Shown here one piece after another: positions 26,548 to 35,329 of a DNA stretch of 64,000 bases. Each line of letters starts with the position of its first letter. The stretch's first letter is position 1. The position numbers and the translations under genes are program-made. The notes below the pieces were generated by a model, which was given only the letters and a program-made list of their open reading frames with translations, ran no database searches and had not been told where the DNA came from. The DNA comes from Paenibacillus soyae (GTDB lineage: Bacteria; Bacillota; Bacilli; Paenibacillales; Paenibacillaceae). Location of the stretch: NCBI RefSeq assembly GCF_024623455.1, contig NZ_JANIPJ010000012.1, positions 1-64,000 on the forward strand, given 5' to 3'.

Positions 26548-28815
26548 ATGGTTGCCTTAGCGGAAAATCCGCATACGGAAGCCGGCTTGGAGCTGGATTT
26601 CACCATACAAGGTATGAGCTGCGCCGCTTGCGCGGCTAGAATCGAGAAAGCGCTTGGCCGAATGGACGGCGTGACGGAGGTGGCGGTCAGCTTTCCGCTG
26701 CGCACGGCATGGGTGCAAGTGAAGGAAGGGGCCGTAAGCAAGGAGCAGTTGGCCGAGAAGGTCGGAACGCTTGGCTTTACGGCGAAGCTGAACGAAACGG
26801 CGCAAACCGGTCTGAGGCGCGAACGAGCATGGCTGCTTATTAGGCTGATAGCTTCGCTCCTGTTGACGCTGCCGCTGCTTGCGAGCATGACGGAGCATCT
26901 CCCTGCTCTAGAGGGCGTTCATGCGCTGCTTCCGGAGCTTCTGTTCAAGCCGGGGCTGCAGCTGCTGCTCGCGACGATCATTCAATTCGTCATCGGCATG
27001 CCTTTCTACTTCGGCGCCTATTACGCGATTAGACAACGAAGCGCGAACATGGACGTCCTTGTTGTTATTGGGACGACGGCCGCTTATTTGTACAGCCATT
27101 ATGTCGTATTCCGCGACGGACTTGAGTCGTTCTTGTCGGGAGTGTCGCACGGCTCCGCTCTCTATTTCGAAACGTCGGCGGTCGTCATGACGGCCATTCT
27201 GCTCGGAAAATACATAGAAACCGCGGCTTCGCTTAAGGCGCAGCATGAGTCGCTTGGCTTCGAGCAGCTGCGCGTGCAATCGGCCGTTGTGGAGCGCGCG
27301 GGCCAGATCTCGGAGCTTCGTACGGAATTCGTTCGCGAAGGGGATATCGTGTATGTCGAGCCGCATGGGCTCATTCCCGTAGACGGCGTCATCCGGTTCG
27401 GCGAGTCCATGGCGGACGAAGCGCTGCTGACGGGAGAAAGCGCGGCCGTCGCCAAGCGCGCCGGCGATACTGTCTGGGCCGGTACCCGGAACGGTCCGGG
27501 GCGGCTCGTCGTCGCGACGGGAGCGGCCGGACACGATACGATGCTAAGCCGCATCCAAGAGCTTGTGCTTCAAGGGCAACGAGCCAAATCCTCCCTGCAA
27601 TCGCAGGTCGATGCGGCCGCAAGCTGGTTCGTACCGGTTATGCTGGCGGTTTCCGTCGCGACCTTTCTGGCTTGGGGCTTGTTTGCCGATCCCGGCAATT
27701 GGGGGCATGCTTCGTTGTGCGCCATCGCGGTGCTGCTGGCGGCATGTCCATGCGCGCTCGGTCTGGCGGCGCCCATCTCGCTGGTTATCGCTTCGGGCCG
27801 CTTGGCGAAGCGGGGCATCGTCGCGAAGGAAGCGGGGGCGGTCGAACGGCTGGCAAGAGTGAACGTTATGCTTCTGGATAAGACGGGGACGTTGACCGAA
27901 GGCAAGCCAAAGGTAACTTACGCCGGAGGGGGACCCGCCGGGAGGTCGTATCTCCTCCGTCTGGCTGCCGCCCTTGAGGCGGAATCCTCGCATCCGCTCG
28001 CTGTCGCGATTCGAGAAGAAGCGACCCGGCACGGAATCATCGTTCCCAAAGCGGAACGGCTGAACGACGAGGCGGGCGGAGGCGTCGCTGGATACATAAA
28101 CGGGGGATATGCGGCTATCGGCAACGAGAGGTTTGTGAGAAAGCTCGGTACGGCCGGTCTGGAAGAGGTCCGGAGCATGGCGGCTAAGCGGGAAGCATTA
28201 GGGGAGACGGTGCTGTATGCGGCTTTGCAAGGGAAATGTATCGGAATCGTAGCGTTCGCGGATACGCTCAAGAAGGACGCTGCCGCCATGACGGCCGAGC
28301 TGGGAAGACTAGGCGTTCGAACCGTTATGGCGACGGGCGACCACGCGGCGCCCGCCGGTGCCGTCGCGCAAGCGATTGGCATCGGGGACGTCCACGCGTC
28401 CATGCTGCCGGAGACGAAGCTGTCGTTGGTGGAGAAATGGAAGAGGGACGGCAAGCGGGTGGCCATGGCGGGCGACGGCTGGAACGACGCTCCTGCGCTT
28501 GCGGCCTCGGATGTCGGCATCGCGATGGGCAATGGAACCTATGGCGCGCTGAACGCCGGACATATTACGCTTCTGTTCTCCAGGCTGCCGGCCATTCCGG
28601 AGGCCATTCGTTTAAGCAGGTTAACGATTCGGAATATCCGGCAAAATCTGGTGTTCGCGCTCGTCTACAACGCAATCATCATTCCGTTCGCGGCGATCGG
28701 GCTGCTGCAGCCGTGGATGGCGGGAACGGCCATGGCGCTTAGCTCGGTTTCCGTCGTAACGAACGCGATCCGGTTGAAATCGCGTCTCGAGCGCGCCAAG
28801 GAGTCGGGGTCGTGA
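26548..28815 (+). CDS. copA: Copper-translocating P-type ATPase
   Basis: A 755-residue P1B-type ATPase. One N-terminal heavy-metal domain carries GMSCAAC (Cys25 and Cys28). The membrane metal site is CPC near residue 400, which points to monovalent copper. The phosphorylation motif DKTGTLTEG is near residue 444, SSHPLA lies in the nucleotide domain, and GDGWNDAPAL is near residue 642. ATG at 26548 follows TTGGAGGTC; the longer frame from 26449 lacks a good ribosome site. It overlaps the SafE-type gene downstream. It exports copper or supplies it to an enzyme such as an oxidase. Confidence 0.9.
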   Translation: MVALAENPHTEAGLELDFTIQGMSCAACAARIEKALGRMDGVTEVAVSFPLRTAWVQVKEGAVSKEQLAEKVGTLGFTAKLNETAQTGLRRERAWLLIRLIASLLLTLPLLASMTEHLPALEGVHALLPELLFKPGLQLLLATIIQFVIGMPFYFGAYYAIRQRSANMDVLVVIGTTAAYLYSHYVVFRDGLESFLSGVSHGSALYFETSAVVMTAILLGKYIETAASLKAQHESLGFEQLRVQSAVVERAGQISELRTEFVREGDIVYVEPHGLIPVDGVIRFGESMADEALLTGESAAVAKRAGDTVWAGTRNGPGRLVVATGAAGHDTMLSRIQELVLQGQRAKSSLQSQVDAAASWFVPVMLAVSVATFLAWGLFADPGNWGHASLCAIAVLLAACPCALGLAAPISLVIASGRLAKRGIVAKEAGAVERLARVNVMLLDKTGTLTEGKPKVTYAGGGPAGRSYLLRLAAALEAESSHPLAVAIREEATRHGIIVPKAERLNDEAGGGVAGYINGGYAAIGNERFVRKLGTAGLEEVRSMAAKREALGETVLYAALQGKCIGIVAFADTLKKDAAAMTAELGRLGVRTVMATGDHAAPAGAVAQAIGIGDVHASMLPETKLSLVEKWKRDGKRVAMAGDGWNDAPALAASDVGIAMGNGTYGALNAGHITLLFSRLPAIPEAIRLSRLTIRNIRQNLVFALVYNAIIIPFAAIGLLQPWMAGTAMALSSVSVVTNAIRLKSRLERAKESGS

Positions 28816-29501
28816 TGCTGACGTGGAACGGAATCGGACTGATCCTGCTGACGGGATTGTTCAGCGCTCCTCACTGCATCGGAATGTGCGGCGGCATCGT
28901 ATCGGCGGTTTCCCTGCAGTCCGCGGCGTCCGCTCGCAAGTCCATGCTGCTCTACAACGCGGGCCGGCTGGTTTCGTACATGATTCTTGGCGCCGCGATG
29001 GGAGCGGTCGGTTCGTTCGTGGACGTCGCCGGCCGGATGGCGGGAGTTCGCGGGCTGGCCTCCATCGTGGGAGGCTGCTTTGTTCTGCTATGGCTCTGGC
29101 GCAAGATCCAAGTGCCATTCCTGAACCGCTTGTCCGGCAAGCTTCATCAGGAGCTGGCTACCGGTAAGGCCTCATCGACGTCAGGCAAAGAAACGGCTCA
29201 TCTGCTCGCCACCGGCTTCGCGTTCGGTTTTCTCCCATGCGGCTTGACGTACGCCATGAGCATCAACGCCGCGGCCACCGGCTCCCTCTGGCAAGGAGCC
29301 GTCGTTATGGCCTTGTTCGGCATTGCGACCGTTCCGGCTCTTGCTTTCGCGGCATCCATCGCCGCCCTCGCGAATAAACGGTGGCGGCGGTTCATGCGCA
29401 AGGCGGGCGTCGTAACGGCGGTGCTTGTAGGCGTGCTGTCGATTTTGAGAGGGCTGGCTGCCAATGGCGTCATACCGACGATTTCGCCATGGCTGTGGTG
29501 A
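28812..29501 (+). CDS. Sulfite exporter TauE/SafE-type membrane protein
   Basis: A 229-residue membrane protein with about six helices. The N-terminal motif FSAPHCIGMCGG (about 17-28) is typical of the UreH/SafE-like branch often found beside copper ATPases. The start is GTG at 28812, overlapping the copA stop, or ATG at 28815; AAGGAG at 28799-28804 suits either. The tight coupling with copA suggests a shared role in copper handling or metalation of an exported protein. Transport substrate is unknown. Confidence 0.85.
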   Translation: MMLTWNGIGLILLTGLFSAPHCIGMCGGIVSAVSLQSAASARKSMLLYNAGRLVSYMILGAAMGAVGSFVDVAGRMAGVRGLASIVGGCFVLLWLWRKIQVPFLNRLSGKLHQELATGKASSTSGKETAHLLATGFAFGFLPCGLTYAMSINAAATGSLWQGAVVMALFGIATVPALAFAASIAALANKRWRRFMRKAGVVTAVLVGVLSILRGLAANGVIPTISPWLW

Positions 29502-29549
29502 ACGGGGGCGGGCGAAGAATGTCGGTTTTCACCGCTATGCACCTGACAT

Positions 29550-29609
29550 TTTACGACATTAAATATCTACCTTTAACGACATTGAATTCAATCAATTAAC
29601 GATGTTAAT
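29550..29609. repeat. Three 13-bp direct repeats with exact 23-bp period
   Basis: Copies at about 29550-29562 (TTTACGACATTAA), 29573-29585 (TTAACGACATTGA) and 29596-29608 (TTAACGATGTTAA) are in register at 23 bp. A weaker fourth copy lies near 29620-29632. The consensus is TTWACGAYRTTRA. The array is in the AT-rich gap between two convergent genes, which is unusual for operators. Confidence 0.65.
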
Positions 29610-29693
29610 GAAATAAAAGTTAATCGCATGAAATAACTGCGAGGGGTGTCGTGCGTGCAAGGTCGCATTTGCGGAAGATGTCAAACCTTGCCT

Positions 29694-29720
29694 GCCCGAG
29701 CGTGTCGAATCGGGCGTTTT
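29694..29720 (+). terminator. Weak hairpin with short T-run between convergent genes
   Basis: GCCCGA (29694-29699) pairs with TCGGGC (29710-29715), followed by GTTTT. A second pairing, GCAAGGT (29657-29663) with ACCTTGC (29685-29691), lies just upstream. It could end copA-safE transcription. Confidence 0.4.
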
Positions 29721-30186
29721 ACCCGTACACCGCTTTGAGCGTTCGGCTAATTGAAGGATCTTCGGCGCCGTCGATCGTAAGCGTGGCCTTCCAAAGTCCG
29801 GCCATCAGCGGAATTCCTTCTCCCGTGTATACGCCGGGTGCAACCTCGGTCAGAACGAAATCATAATCGCCGCACACCATGTCGATCATCTCTAGCTTGA
29901 CGGCGAGGCTGGCGTTTTGAATCGGCTGCCCCCCGGCGTCTTTCAGCGTAAGGAGGAACGTGTTTTCGGCAAGCACCGCGGCGGGATAGTCTTGGATTTC
30001 CCAGACGAGATGTCCTCCCGCGAACGAATGCTCCGTCATAGCTGAATCGGCCGAAGTGGATTGCGGACGCACGAGAAGCATGACGATCGCGACCGCGGCC
30101 GCGCCGGCGAGCGCCAGCATGAGCCACGAATGCCAGCGCCTTTTTTGGTTTTTGTCAGCGGACGTTAACTCTTCATCTGCAAGCAT
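29719..30186 (-). CDS. Membrane-anchored YtkA/FixH-like protein
   Basis: A 155-residue protein with one membrane helix near residues 20-40 and an extracytoplasmic immunoglobulin-like domain. Its C-terminal half (DYDFVLTEVAPGVYTGEGIPLMAGLWKATLTIDG) is typical of the YtkA/FixH fold. ATG at 30186 is used rather than an upstream start because AAGGGGGGA precedes it. It converges on copA and the SafE-type gene. FixH-type proteins help assemble cytochrome oxidase copper or haem sites, so a link to copper is plausible but inferred. Confidence 0.72.
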   Translation of the reverse strand: MLADEELTSADKNQKRRWHSWLMLALAGAAAVAIVMLLVRPQSTSADSAMTEHSFAGGHLVWEIQDYPAAVLAENTFLLTLKDAGGQPIQNASLAVKLEMIDMVCGDYDFVLTEVAPGVYTGEGIPLMAGLWKATLTIDGAEDPSISRTLKAVYG

Positions 30187-30290
30187 CGAATCCCCCCTTA
30201 AAGCATCTTCTCTCATTACCTATGAGCGTGCATCCGTCATTTATGTCAATAAAGCCGACCTTCGCGCTCGGACAACCCTGAGAAAAAGAA

Positions 30291-30319
30291 TAGACAAACA
30301 GAACGAAGGCGTGTATAGT
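30291..30319 (+). promoter_or_regulatory. SigA-type promoter of the cobalamin operon
   Basis: TAGACA (30291-30296) and TATAGT (30314-30319) are 17 bases apart. Transcription from here would begin just before the cobalamin riboswitch. Confidence 0.7.
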
Positions 30320-30344
30320 TACTACTGATATTTTGAATAGGTAA

Positions 30345-30589
30345 GCAAACAGGTGCCAAGCGAGCATTGCCGAGAGAGAGTCAACATCAACCATCGGAAG
30401 CATTCCGCGGAAGCTTAATAGGGAAGCCGGTTCAATTCCGGCGCGGACCCGCCACTGTAAGGAGGGCTGCGTAACCCCCCAGATAAGGGAACTTACGCAC
30501 AGCCATCGCCGCCGCAACACGTCACTGAGCGAACGCTCGGGAAGACGCGGCCACGCGACAATCCAAGCCAGGAGACCTGCCTGTATTGC
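30345..30589 (+). promoter_or_regulatory. Cobalamin riboswitch (AdoCbl type)
   Basis: The outer stem P1 pairs GCAAACAGG (30345-30353) with CCTGT-A-TTGC (30580-30589). The conserved core is present: GGGAAGCCGGT near 30420, GCGGACCCGCCACTGTA near 30445-30460, and the B12 box AAGCCAGGAGACCTGCC at 30565-30581. Adenosylcobalamin binding should promote the terminator at 30666-30703 and shut off the downstream uptake and assembly operon. Confidence 0.93.
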
Positions 30590-30665
30590 ATAAACGCTGT
30601 TACCTACGTGGACTTAGGGAGGTGTTGGAGAAGCTTGTTTCGTCGTGTTCGCGGCGAGAGATAGG

Positions 30666-30703
30666 GAGCGTTTCCGGCACAGAAGCCGGGATGCTCTTTT
30701 TTT
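30666..30703 (+). terminator. Riboswitch expression-platform terminator
   Basis: A 12-bp stem with one bulge, GAGCGTTTCCGGC paired to GCCGGGATGCTC, is followed by seven Ts. It sits between the cobalamin aptamer and btuF, as expected for transcription control. Confidence 0.85.
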
Positions 30704-30759
30704 GTTGGCAGGGATAGGCTGCCGAAAATCTAACAAACCTGTACAGGAGTGGAGCTAGC

Positions 30760-31779
30760 ATGAACGCAACGAAGTGGAACAGAATGAAAACGCTGATGAG
30801 CCTTCTGCTCATCATGATGATGGTAGTCCTGGCTGCATGCGGAGCCAATGAAAAAGAAAATAACGCCAATGCGGGCGCTAATAACGCGCAAACGGAGCAG
30901 GGCGCCGAAGGCGAACCGTCCGAGACGCCTAGCGAGGAGCCTGCGGGCGAAGCAGGCGAAACGGTCTACCCCCTCACCGTAACGGACGCGACGGGTACGG
31001 AGCTGACGTTCGAGAAGGCGCCGTCCGCGATCGTCACTCTGGTGCCGAGCGAGACGGAGACGATCTTCGCGATCGGCGGCGGACAATTCGTCGTTGGAGT
31101 CGACGAGTGGAGCAACTATCCGGAGGAAGCGGCGTCGGTGCAGAAGATCGGCGATATGACAACTAATATCGAAGCGGTAGCCGCTCTGAACCCGGATCTT
31201 ATCCTTGCCGCATCCACCATGAACGCGGAAGCGATCACGAAGCTCCGCGAGCTGAACCTGAACGTGTACGCTTCGAGCCCGAAGACGTATGACGAAGTCG
31301 TTGCGAAAGTCGAGGAACTTGGTAAAATAATGAATATGCAGGAAGGCGCCGCGGAAGTCGCGAACCGCATGCGCGAAGTGCGCGAGCAGGTCGAGACGGC
31401 CGTGAAGGACGCGGAGAAGAAGAAGGTTTATCTCGAGTTTTCCCCGGGCTGGACGGTAGGCTCCGGCGAATTCTTGGACGAGCTGCTGTCGATCGCGGGC
31501 GGAACGAACATTTCGGCCGCGCAGCCGGGCTGGTATGAAGTGAATGCCGAAGAAGTGATTACGCAGAATCCGCAAATCATTATTTACCCCGATATGGGAG
31601 AGGAGAAAAGCTCGATCGTTGCCGCTATCGAGTCGCGTCCAGGCTGGGAGACGATTGACGCGGTGAAAAACAAGCAGATGTTCGCCGTTACGAACGATCC
31701 GCTCGTCCGCGTAGGTCCGCGTCTCGCGGATGGCCTGCTGGAGCTTGCGAAAGCGATCCACCCCGAGCTTGTGAAATAA
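30760..31779 (+). CDS. btuF: Cobalamin/cobinamide-binding lipoprotein
   Basis: A 339-residue substrate-binding lipoprotein with lipobox LAAC (Cys27), an acidic Ser/Glu-rich linker, and a TroA/BtuF-type binding fold. Typical segments are IVTLVPSETETIFAIG and NPDLILAAS. The cobalamin riboswitch upstream and the following cob genes indicate corrinoid uptake rather than iron-siderophore uptake. It is anchored outside the membrane and delivers ligand to BtuC and BtuD. Confidence 0.9.
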   Translation: MNATKWNRMKTLMSLLLIMMMVVLAACGANEKENNANAGANNAQTEQGAEGEPSETPSEEPAGEAGETVYPLTVTDATGTELTFEKAPSAIVTLVPSETETIFAIGGGQFVVGVDEWSNYPEEAASVQKIGDMTTNIEAVAALNPDLILAASTMNAEAITKLRELNLNVYASSPKTYDEVVAKVEELGKIMNMQEGAAEVANRMREVREQVETAVKDAEKKKVYLEFSPGWTVGSGEFLDELLSIAGGTNISAAQPGWYEVNAEEVITQNPQIIIYPDMGEEKSSIVAAIESRPGWETIDAVKNKQMFAVTNDPLVRVGPRLADGLLELAKAIHPELVK

Positions 31780-31818
31780 ATGTTGCGAATAAAAGGATTG
31801 ACGTATGGAGGAGCAGCT

Positions 31819-32820
31819 ATGCTCCTTCTTGCTGTTTCTATGATCGCCAGCCTTTCTATCGGCTCGGCCGGGTTGTCGTTCCTGGACGTGTGGGGAATCC
31901 TGCTCGGCCAGCTGACCGGCATGCCGGAAGGCGCGGAATGGACCGCCGGCGAGATTGCCGTCGTCACGCAGGTCCGACTGTCCCGCGTCCTGCTCGATAT
32001 TCTCGTGGGGGCGTGCCTTGCGCTGGCGGGGGCGGGCTTTCAAGGCGTGCTCCGCAATCCTCTGGCCGATCCTTATACGCTTGGAGTCGCTTCCGGCAGC
32101 TCGGTCGGGGCCGCGGCCATCATTTTATTCGGTCTCCAGCTTGCGCTCGGGCTCTGGACGATACCGCTCGTCGCTTTCGGCACGGGGATCGTTACGCTGC
32201 TAGGGGTCATATGGCTTTCCCGGAGCAGGGGCGTGATGCAGATCGAGACGCTTATTTTGTCCGGGGTCATCATTCAATCTTTTTTGGGCGCGTTCGTATC
32301 GCTTATGGTTTCGATGTCGGAGGGCGTCGTGAACCAAATTCTGTTCTGGATTATGGGATCGCTCGCGATGAAGAGCTGGGAGCACGTCTATATGCTGGTC
32401 CCGTTCGTATGCGTTGCGATGCCCGTGTTGCTGGCGTACAGCCAGGCGCTGAATTTGTTCAGCTTGGGTGAGAGGCATGCCGCCAATCTCGGGGTGAGGG
32501 TCGAACGGACGAAGCTCGTCGTCATGATCATGTCCACGCTGCTTACCGCGGCGGCGGTATCCGTATCCGGCGTCATCGGCTTCGTCGGGCTTGTCGTCCC
32601 TCATCTCATACGCCTTATCGTCGGTCCCGATTATCGTCTCATTATCCCGATCTCGGCCATCGGAGGCGGGATCTTTATGTTATGGGCGGATACGCTGGCC
32701 CGCAACGTGCTTAGTCCGAAGGAGCTGCCGCTCGGCGTCGTGACGGCGCTTATCGGCGCCCCGTTCTTCGCTTATTTGCTTCATCGGAAGATGAAGCTGG
32801 AGGGAGGAGTCGGCGGATGA
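31819..32820 (+). CDS. btuC: Corrinoid ABC importer permease (FecCD family)
   Basis: A permease of 333 residues from this start, with about ten membrane helices. FecCD hallmarks include GAGFQGVLRNPLADPYTLGVASGSS and, near the C terminus, GFVGLVVPHLIR. ATG at 31819 is chosen for the GGAGGAG ending 5 bases upstream. An in-frame ATG at 31780, directly after the btuF stop, would add 13 residues and could be used by re-initiation. Its end overlaps btuD (ATGA). Confidence 0.9.
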   Translation: MLLLAVSMIASLSIGSAGLSFLDVWGILLGQLTGMPEGAEWTAGEIAVVTQVRLSRVLLDILVGACLALAGAGFQGVLRNPLADPYTLGVASGSSVGAAAIILFGLQLALGLWTIPLVAFGTGIVTLLGVIWLSRSRGVMQIETLILSGVIIQSFLGAFVSLMVSMSEGVVNQILFWIMGSLAMKSWEHVYMLVPFVCVAMPVLLAYSQALNLFSLGERHAANLGVRVERTKLVVMIMSTLLTAAAVSVSGVIGFVGLVVPHLIRLIVGPDYRLIIPISAIGGGIFMLWADTLARNVLSPKELPLGVVTALIGAPFFAYLLHRKMKLEGGVGG

Positions 32821-33623
32821 GCATGCTTGCGGAAAAAATTTGGGCGGAACGTCAAGGCGCGCCCGTCTTGAACGGCGTATCGTATGAATTCCGCATGAAC
32901 CGGTTCTACGGCATTATCGGACCTAACGGCGTAGGGAAGTCGACGCTGCTGCATATTTTGTCGGGCGTGGACGCGCCAAGCCGAGGCGTCGTGAGTCTGG
33001 ATGGACAACCCATCTCGGACATTGCCGGCAAGACGCTTGCTCGCAGACTAGCGGTGCTTCAGCAGGGAGGGCTTCCTGCGGTGGGCTTCTCGGTCCGTGA
33101 AGTCGTTGCGATGGGCAGGTTCCCGCATCAGAATTGGCTGGGCGGGGAAGCGTCCGATCCGGAGCCGATTATTGAGGAGGCGCTCTCCGTGATGGGGCTT
33201 GCGGAGCTGCAGAACCGGAAGCTGCACCAGCTGAGCGGAGGCGAGAGGCAGCGCGTCGCGCTTGCGAAGCTGATGGTTCAGCAGCCGGATATTTTGTTGC
33301 TGGACGAGCCCACGACGTATCTGGATATCGGCTACCAGATCGGGCTTCTGGACACGGTGAGAGCGTGGCAGCAAGAGAAAGGGCTGCTCGTGATCGCCGT
33401 CCTTCACGATCTGAATTTGGCGGCGATGTATGCCGACGAGCTGATCGCCCTGCACAAAGGAAGCATCGCGGCGGCGGGAACTCCCGAGGAAGTTATGGAT
33501 CCCCTTATTATAGAAGACATGTACGGAACCCGAACGATAATGATCAAACATCCTGTATCGGGCGCGCCTCAGCTCATGCTGCAGCCTGGCGCCCGGTCAG
33601 GCCATACGGATAGGAGAGTGTAA
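32817..33623 (+). CDS. btuD: Corrinoid ABC importer ATP-binding protein
   Basis: A 268-residue ABC ATPase. Walker A GPNGVGKST is at about residues 38-46, the signature LSGGERQR near 138-145, Walker B ILLLDEPTTYLD near 160, and the switch histidine in LHDLN near 198. It overlaps the permease gene by 4 bases. It powers corrinoid uptake with BtuF and BtuC. Confidence 0.92.
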   Translation: MSMLAEKIWAERQGAPVLNGVSYEFRMNRFYGIIGPNGVGKSTLLHILSGVDAPSRGVVSLDGQPISDIAGKTLARRLAVLQQGGLPAVGFSVREVVAMGRFPHQNWLGGEASDPEPIIEEALSVMGLAELQNRKLHQLSGGERQRVALAKLMVQQPDILLLDEPTTYLDIGYQIGLLDTVRAWQQEKGLLVIAVLHDLNLAAMYADELIALHKGSIAAAGTPEEVMDPLIIEDMYGTRTIMIKHPVSGAPQLMLQPGARSGHTDRRV

Positions 33624-33629
33624 TGGCGT

Positions 33630-34712
33630 ATGCTGCGGGAAATCGACCGGAATAGGGAAGGGGAGCGCAAGCTTCATGAAGTGATCAAGAGGATCGAGCC
33701 GTTCGACGAGGGAGCGGCCGAACTGGCGAGACGGCATTCCGACAACCTGACGAAGCCGCCGGGCAGTCTGGGGAAGCTGGAGGAAATCGCGGCGCAGCTT
33801 GCGGGCATGACGGGAGAGCTGTGGCCGGAGCTGAGCCGGAGAGCCGTTATCGTGATGGCAGGCGATCATGGCGTCTGCGAAGAAGGCGTCAGCGCGTTCC
33901 CTCCCTCCGTTACGCCGCAGATGGTGCTTAATTTCCTGAACGGAGGAGCGGCCGTTAATGTGCTGGCCAGGCAGGCGGGAGCCGACGTGATCTGCGTCGA
34001 TATCGGCGTAGCGGCCGAGCTCGAACATCCCGGCTTGGAGCCGCGCAAAATCGTCTTCGGCACGCGCAACATGGCCAAGGAGCCGGCTATGACCCGCGAG
34101 GAAGCCGTAGCGGCTATTAACGTCGGCATAGCGATTGCTGAGGAACAGTACACACGAGGCGTCCGGATGTTCGCGACCGGCGAGATGGGCATCGGCAATA
34201 CGACCGCCAGCGCCGCGCTCGCGTCCGTGCTGGCGGGACTGGCTCCCGAAGCCTCGGTCGGACGAGGGACGGGCATTAATGAAGAGACAAGGCAGCATAA
34301 GGTTATGGTCGTAAAACGCGCAATCGATGTCAATCGCCCCAATCCGAAGGATCCGATCGACGTGCTTGCCAAAGTAGGCGGAGCGGAAATCGCGGGTCTG
34401 GTCGGCGTCATTCTCGGCGCGGCTGCCCTCCGTTGTCCCGTCGTGATTGACGGATTCATCTCCTCTGCGGCGGCATTGGTCGCATCGAAGCTGTCCCCAA
34501 TGGCGGCGGCTTACATGATCGCCTCGCATCTCTCGAATGAACAAGGACACCGGAAGCTTATGGACGTGCTGGGGCTGCCGCCTGTCCTGCATCTGGATAT
34601 GCGCCTCGGAGAAGGGACGGGAGCGGTGCTGGCGTTCCATCTGATCGACGCGTCGCTGCGATTGATGCGGGAGATGGCGACGTTCGACAGCGCGGGCGTG
34701 TCCAGAGGGTGA
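33630..34712 (+). CDS. cobT: Nicotinate-nucleotide:dimethylbenzimidazole phosphoribosyltransferase
   Basis: A 360-residue enzyme that makes alpha-ribazole phosphate for the lower ligand of cobalamin. Family motifs are LTKPPGSLGKLEEIA near residue 42, MAGDHGVCEEGVSAFP near 75, and GEMGIGNTTASAAL near 188. The catalytic glutamate should lie near the C terminus in RLGEGTGAVLAF. It is followed by cobU with a GTGA overlap option. Confidence 0.94.
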   Translation: MLREIDRNREGERKLHEVIKRIEPFDEGAAELARRHSDNLTKPPGSLGKLEEIAAQLAGMTGELWPELSRRAVIVMAGDHGVCEEGVSAFPPSVTPQMVLNFLNGGAAVNVLARQAGADVICVDIGVAAELEHPGLEPRKIVFGTRNMAKEPAMTREEAVAAINVGIAIAEEQYTRGVRMFATGEMGIGNTTASAALASVLAGLAPEASVGRGTGINEETRQHKVMVVKRAIDVNRPNPKDPIDVLAKVGGAEIAGLVGVILGAAALRCPVVIDGFISSAAALVASKLSPMAAAYMIASHLSNEQGHRKLMDVLGLPPVLHLDMRLGEGTGAVLAFHLIDASLRLMREMATFDSAGVSRG

Positions 34713-34717
34713 GCGGG

Positions 34718-35329
34718 ATGGCGATTCTAATAACGGGCGGGGCTAGATGCGGCAAGAGCCGATTCGCCGAGCAATACGCCTCGAGAATCGGCGGGAAGGG
34801 CGTATACGTGGCCACCTGTCAAGCTTATGACGACGAGATGAGGGAGCGCATTGCGAAGCATCGGGAGGATCGGGAGCAATCAGGCTTCCGATGGGAGACG
34901 ATCGAGGAACCGTTCCAAGTGCCGGAGCGGCTTGGGCTGCTTGCGGCAAAGCTGCACGCTGAGGAAGCCGCTGCAATGCGATCGGGGGGCGAATGGCAGC
35001 CGCCGGTTGTGCTTCTCGATTGCATGACTTTATGGTTGACGAATTGGCTGCTGCGCGAGGAAGAGATGCAAGAAGGAGGGGACATGCTGGAGAACGCGGT
35101 AGATCGGCTGCTCATAGCGGTCATTCGTTATCCGTACCCGCTGCTGCTTGTGACGAACGAGGTCGGGGACGGCATCGTGCCCGCTTATCCGCTAGGCCGG
35201 CGGTTCCGCGATGAAGCGGGGCGGCTGAACCAACGCTTGGCGCAGGTATGCGACCGCGTGTTCCTCGTAACGGCAGGCATCCCCGTCGACTTGAAGAAGC
35301 TGGCTTTCCGCTGGGAGGAGCTGACTTGA
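34718..35329 (+). CDS. cobU: Adenosylcobinamide kinase / guanylyltransferase
   Basis: A 203-residue bifunctional enzyme that phosphorylates adenosylcobinamide and adds GMP. The P-loop GGARCGKS is at residues 7-14, and the guanylylated histidine should be in AKHREDR near residue 44. ATG at 34718 is preferred; a GTG at 34709 overlaps the cobT stop but has poor spacing. Its end overlaps cbiB by TTGA. Confidence 0.92.
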   Translation: MAILITGGARCGKSRFAEQYASRIGGKGVYVATCQAYDDEMRERIAKHREDREQSGFRWETIEEPFQVPERLGLLAAKLHAEEAAAMRSGGEWQPPVVLLDCMTLWLTNWLLREEEMQEGGDMLENAVDRLLIAVIRYPYPLLLVTNEVGDGIVPAYPLGRRFRDEAGRLNQRLAQVCDRVFLVTAGIPVDLKKLAFRWEELT

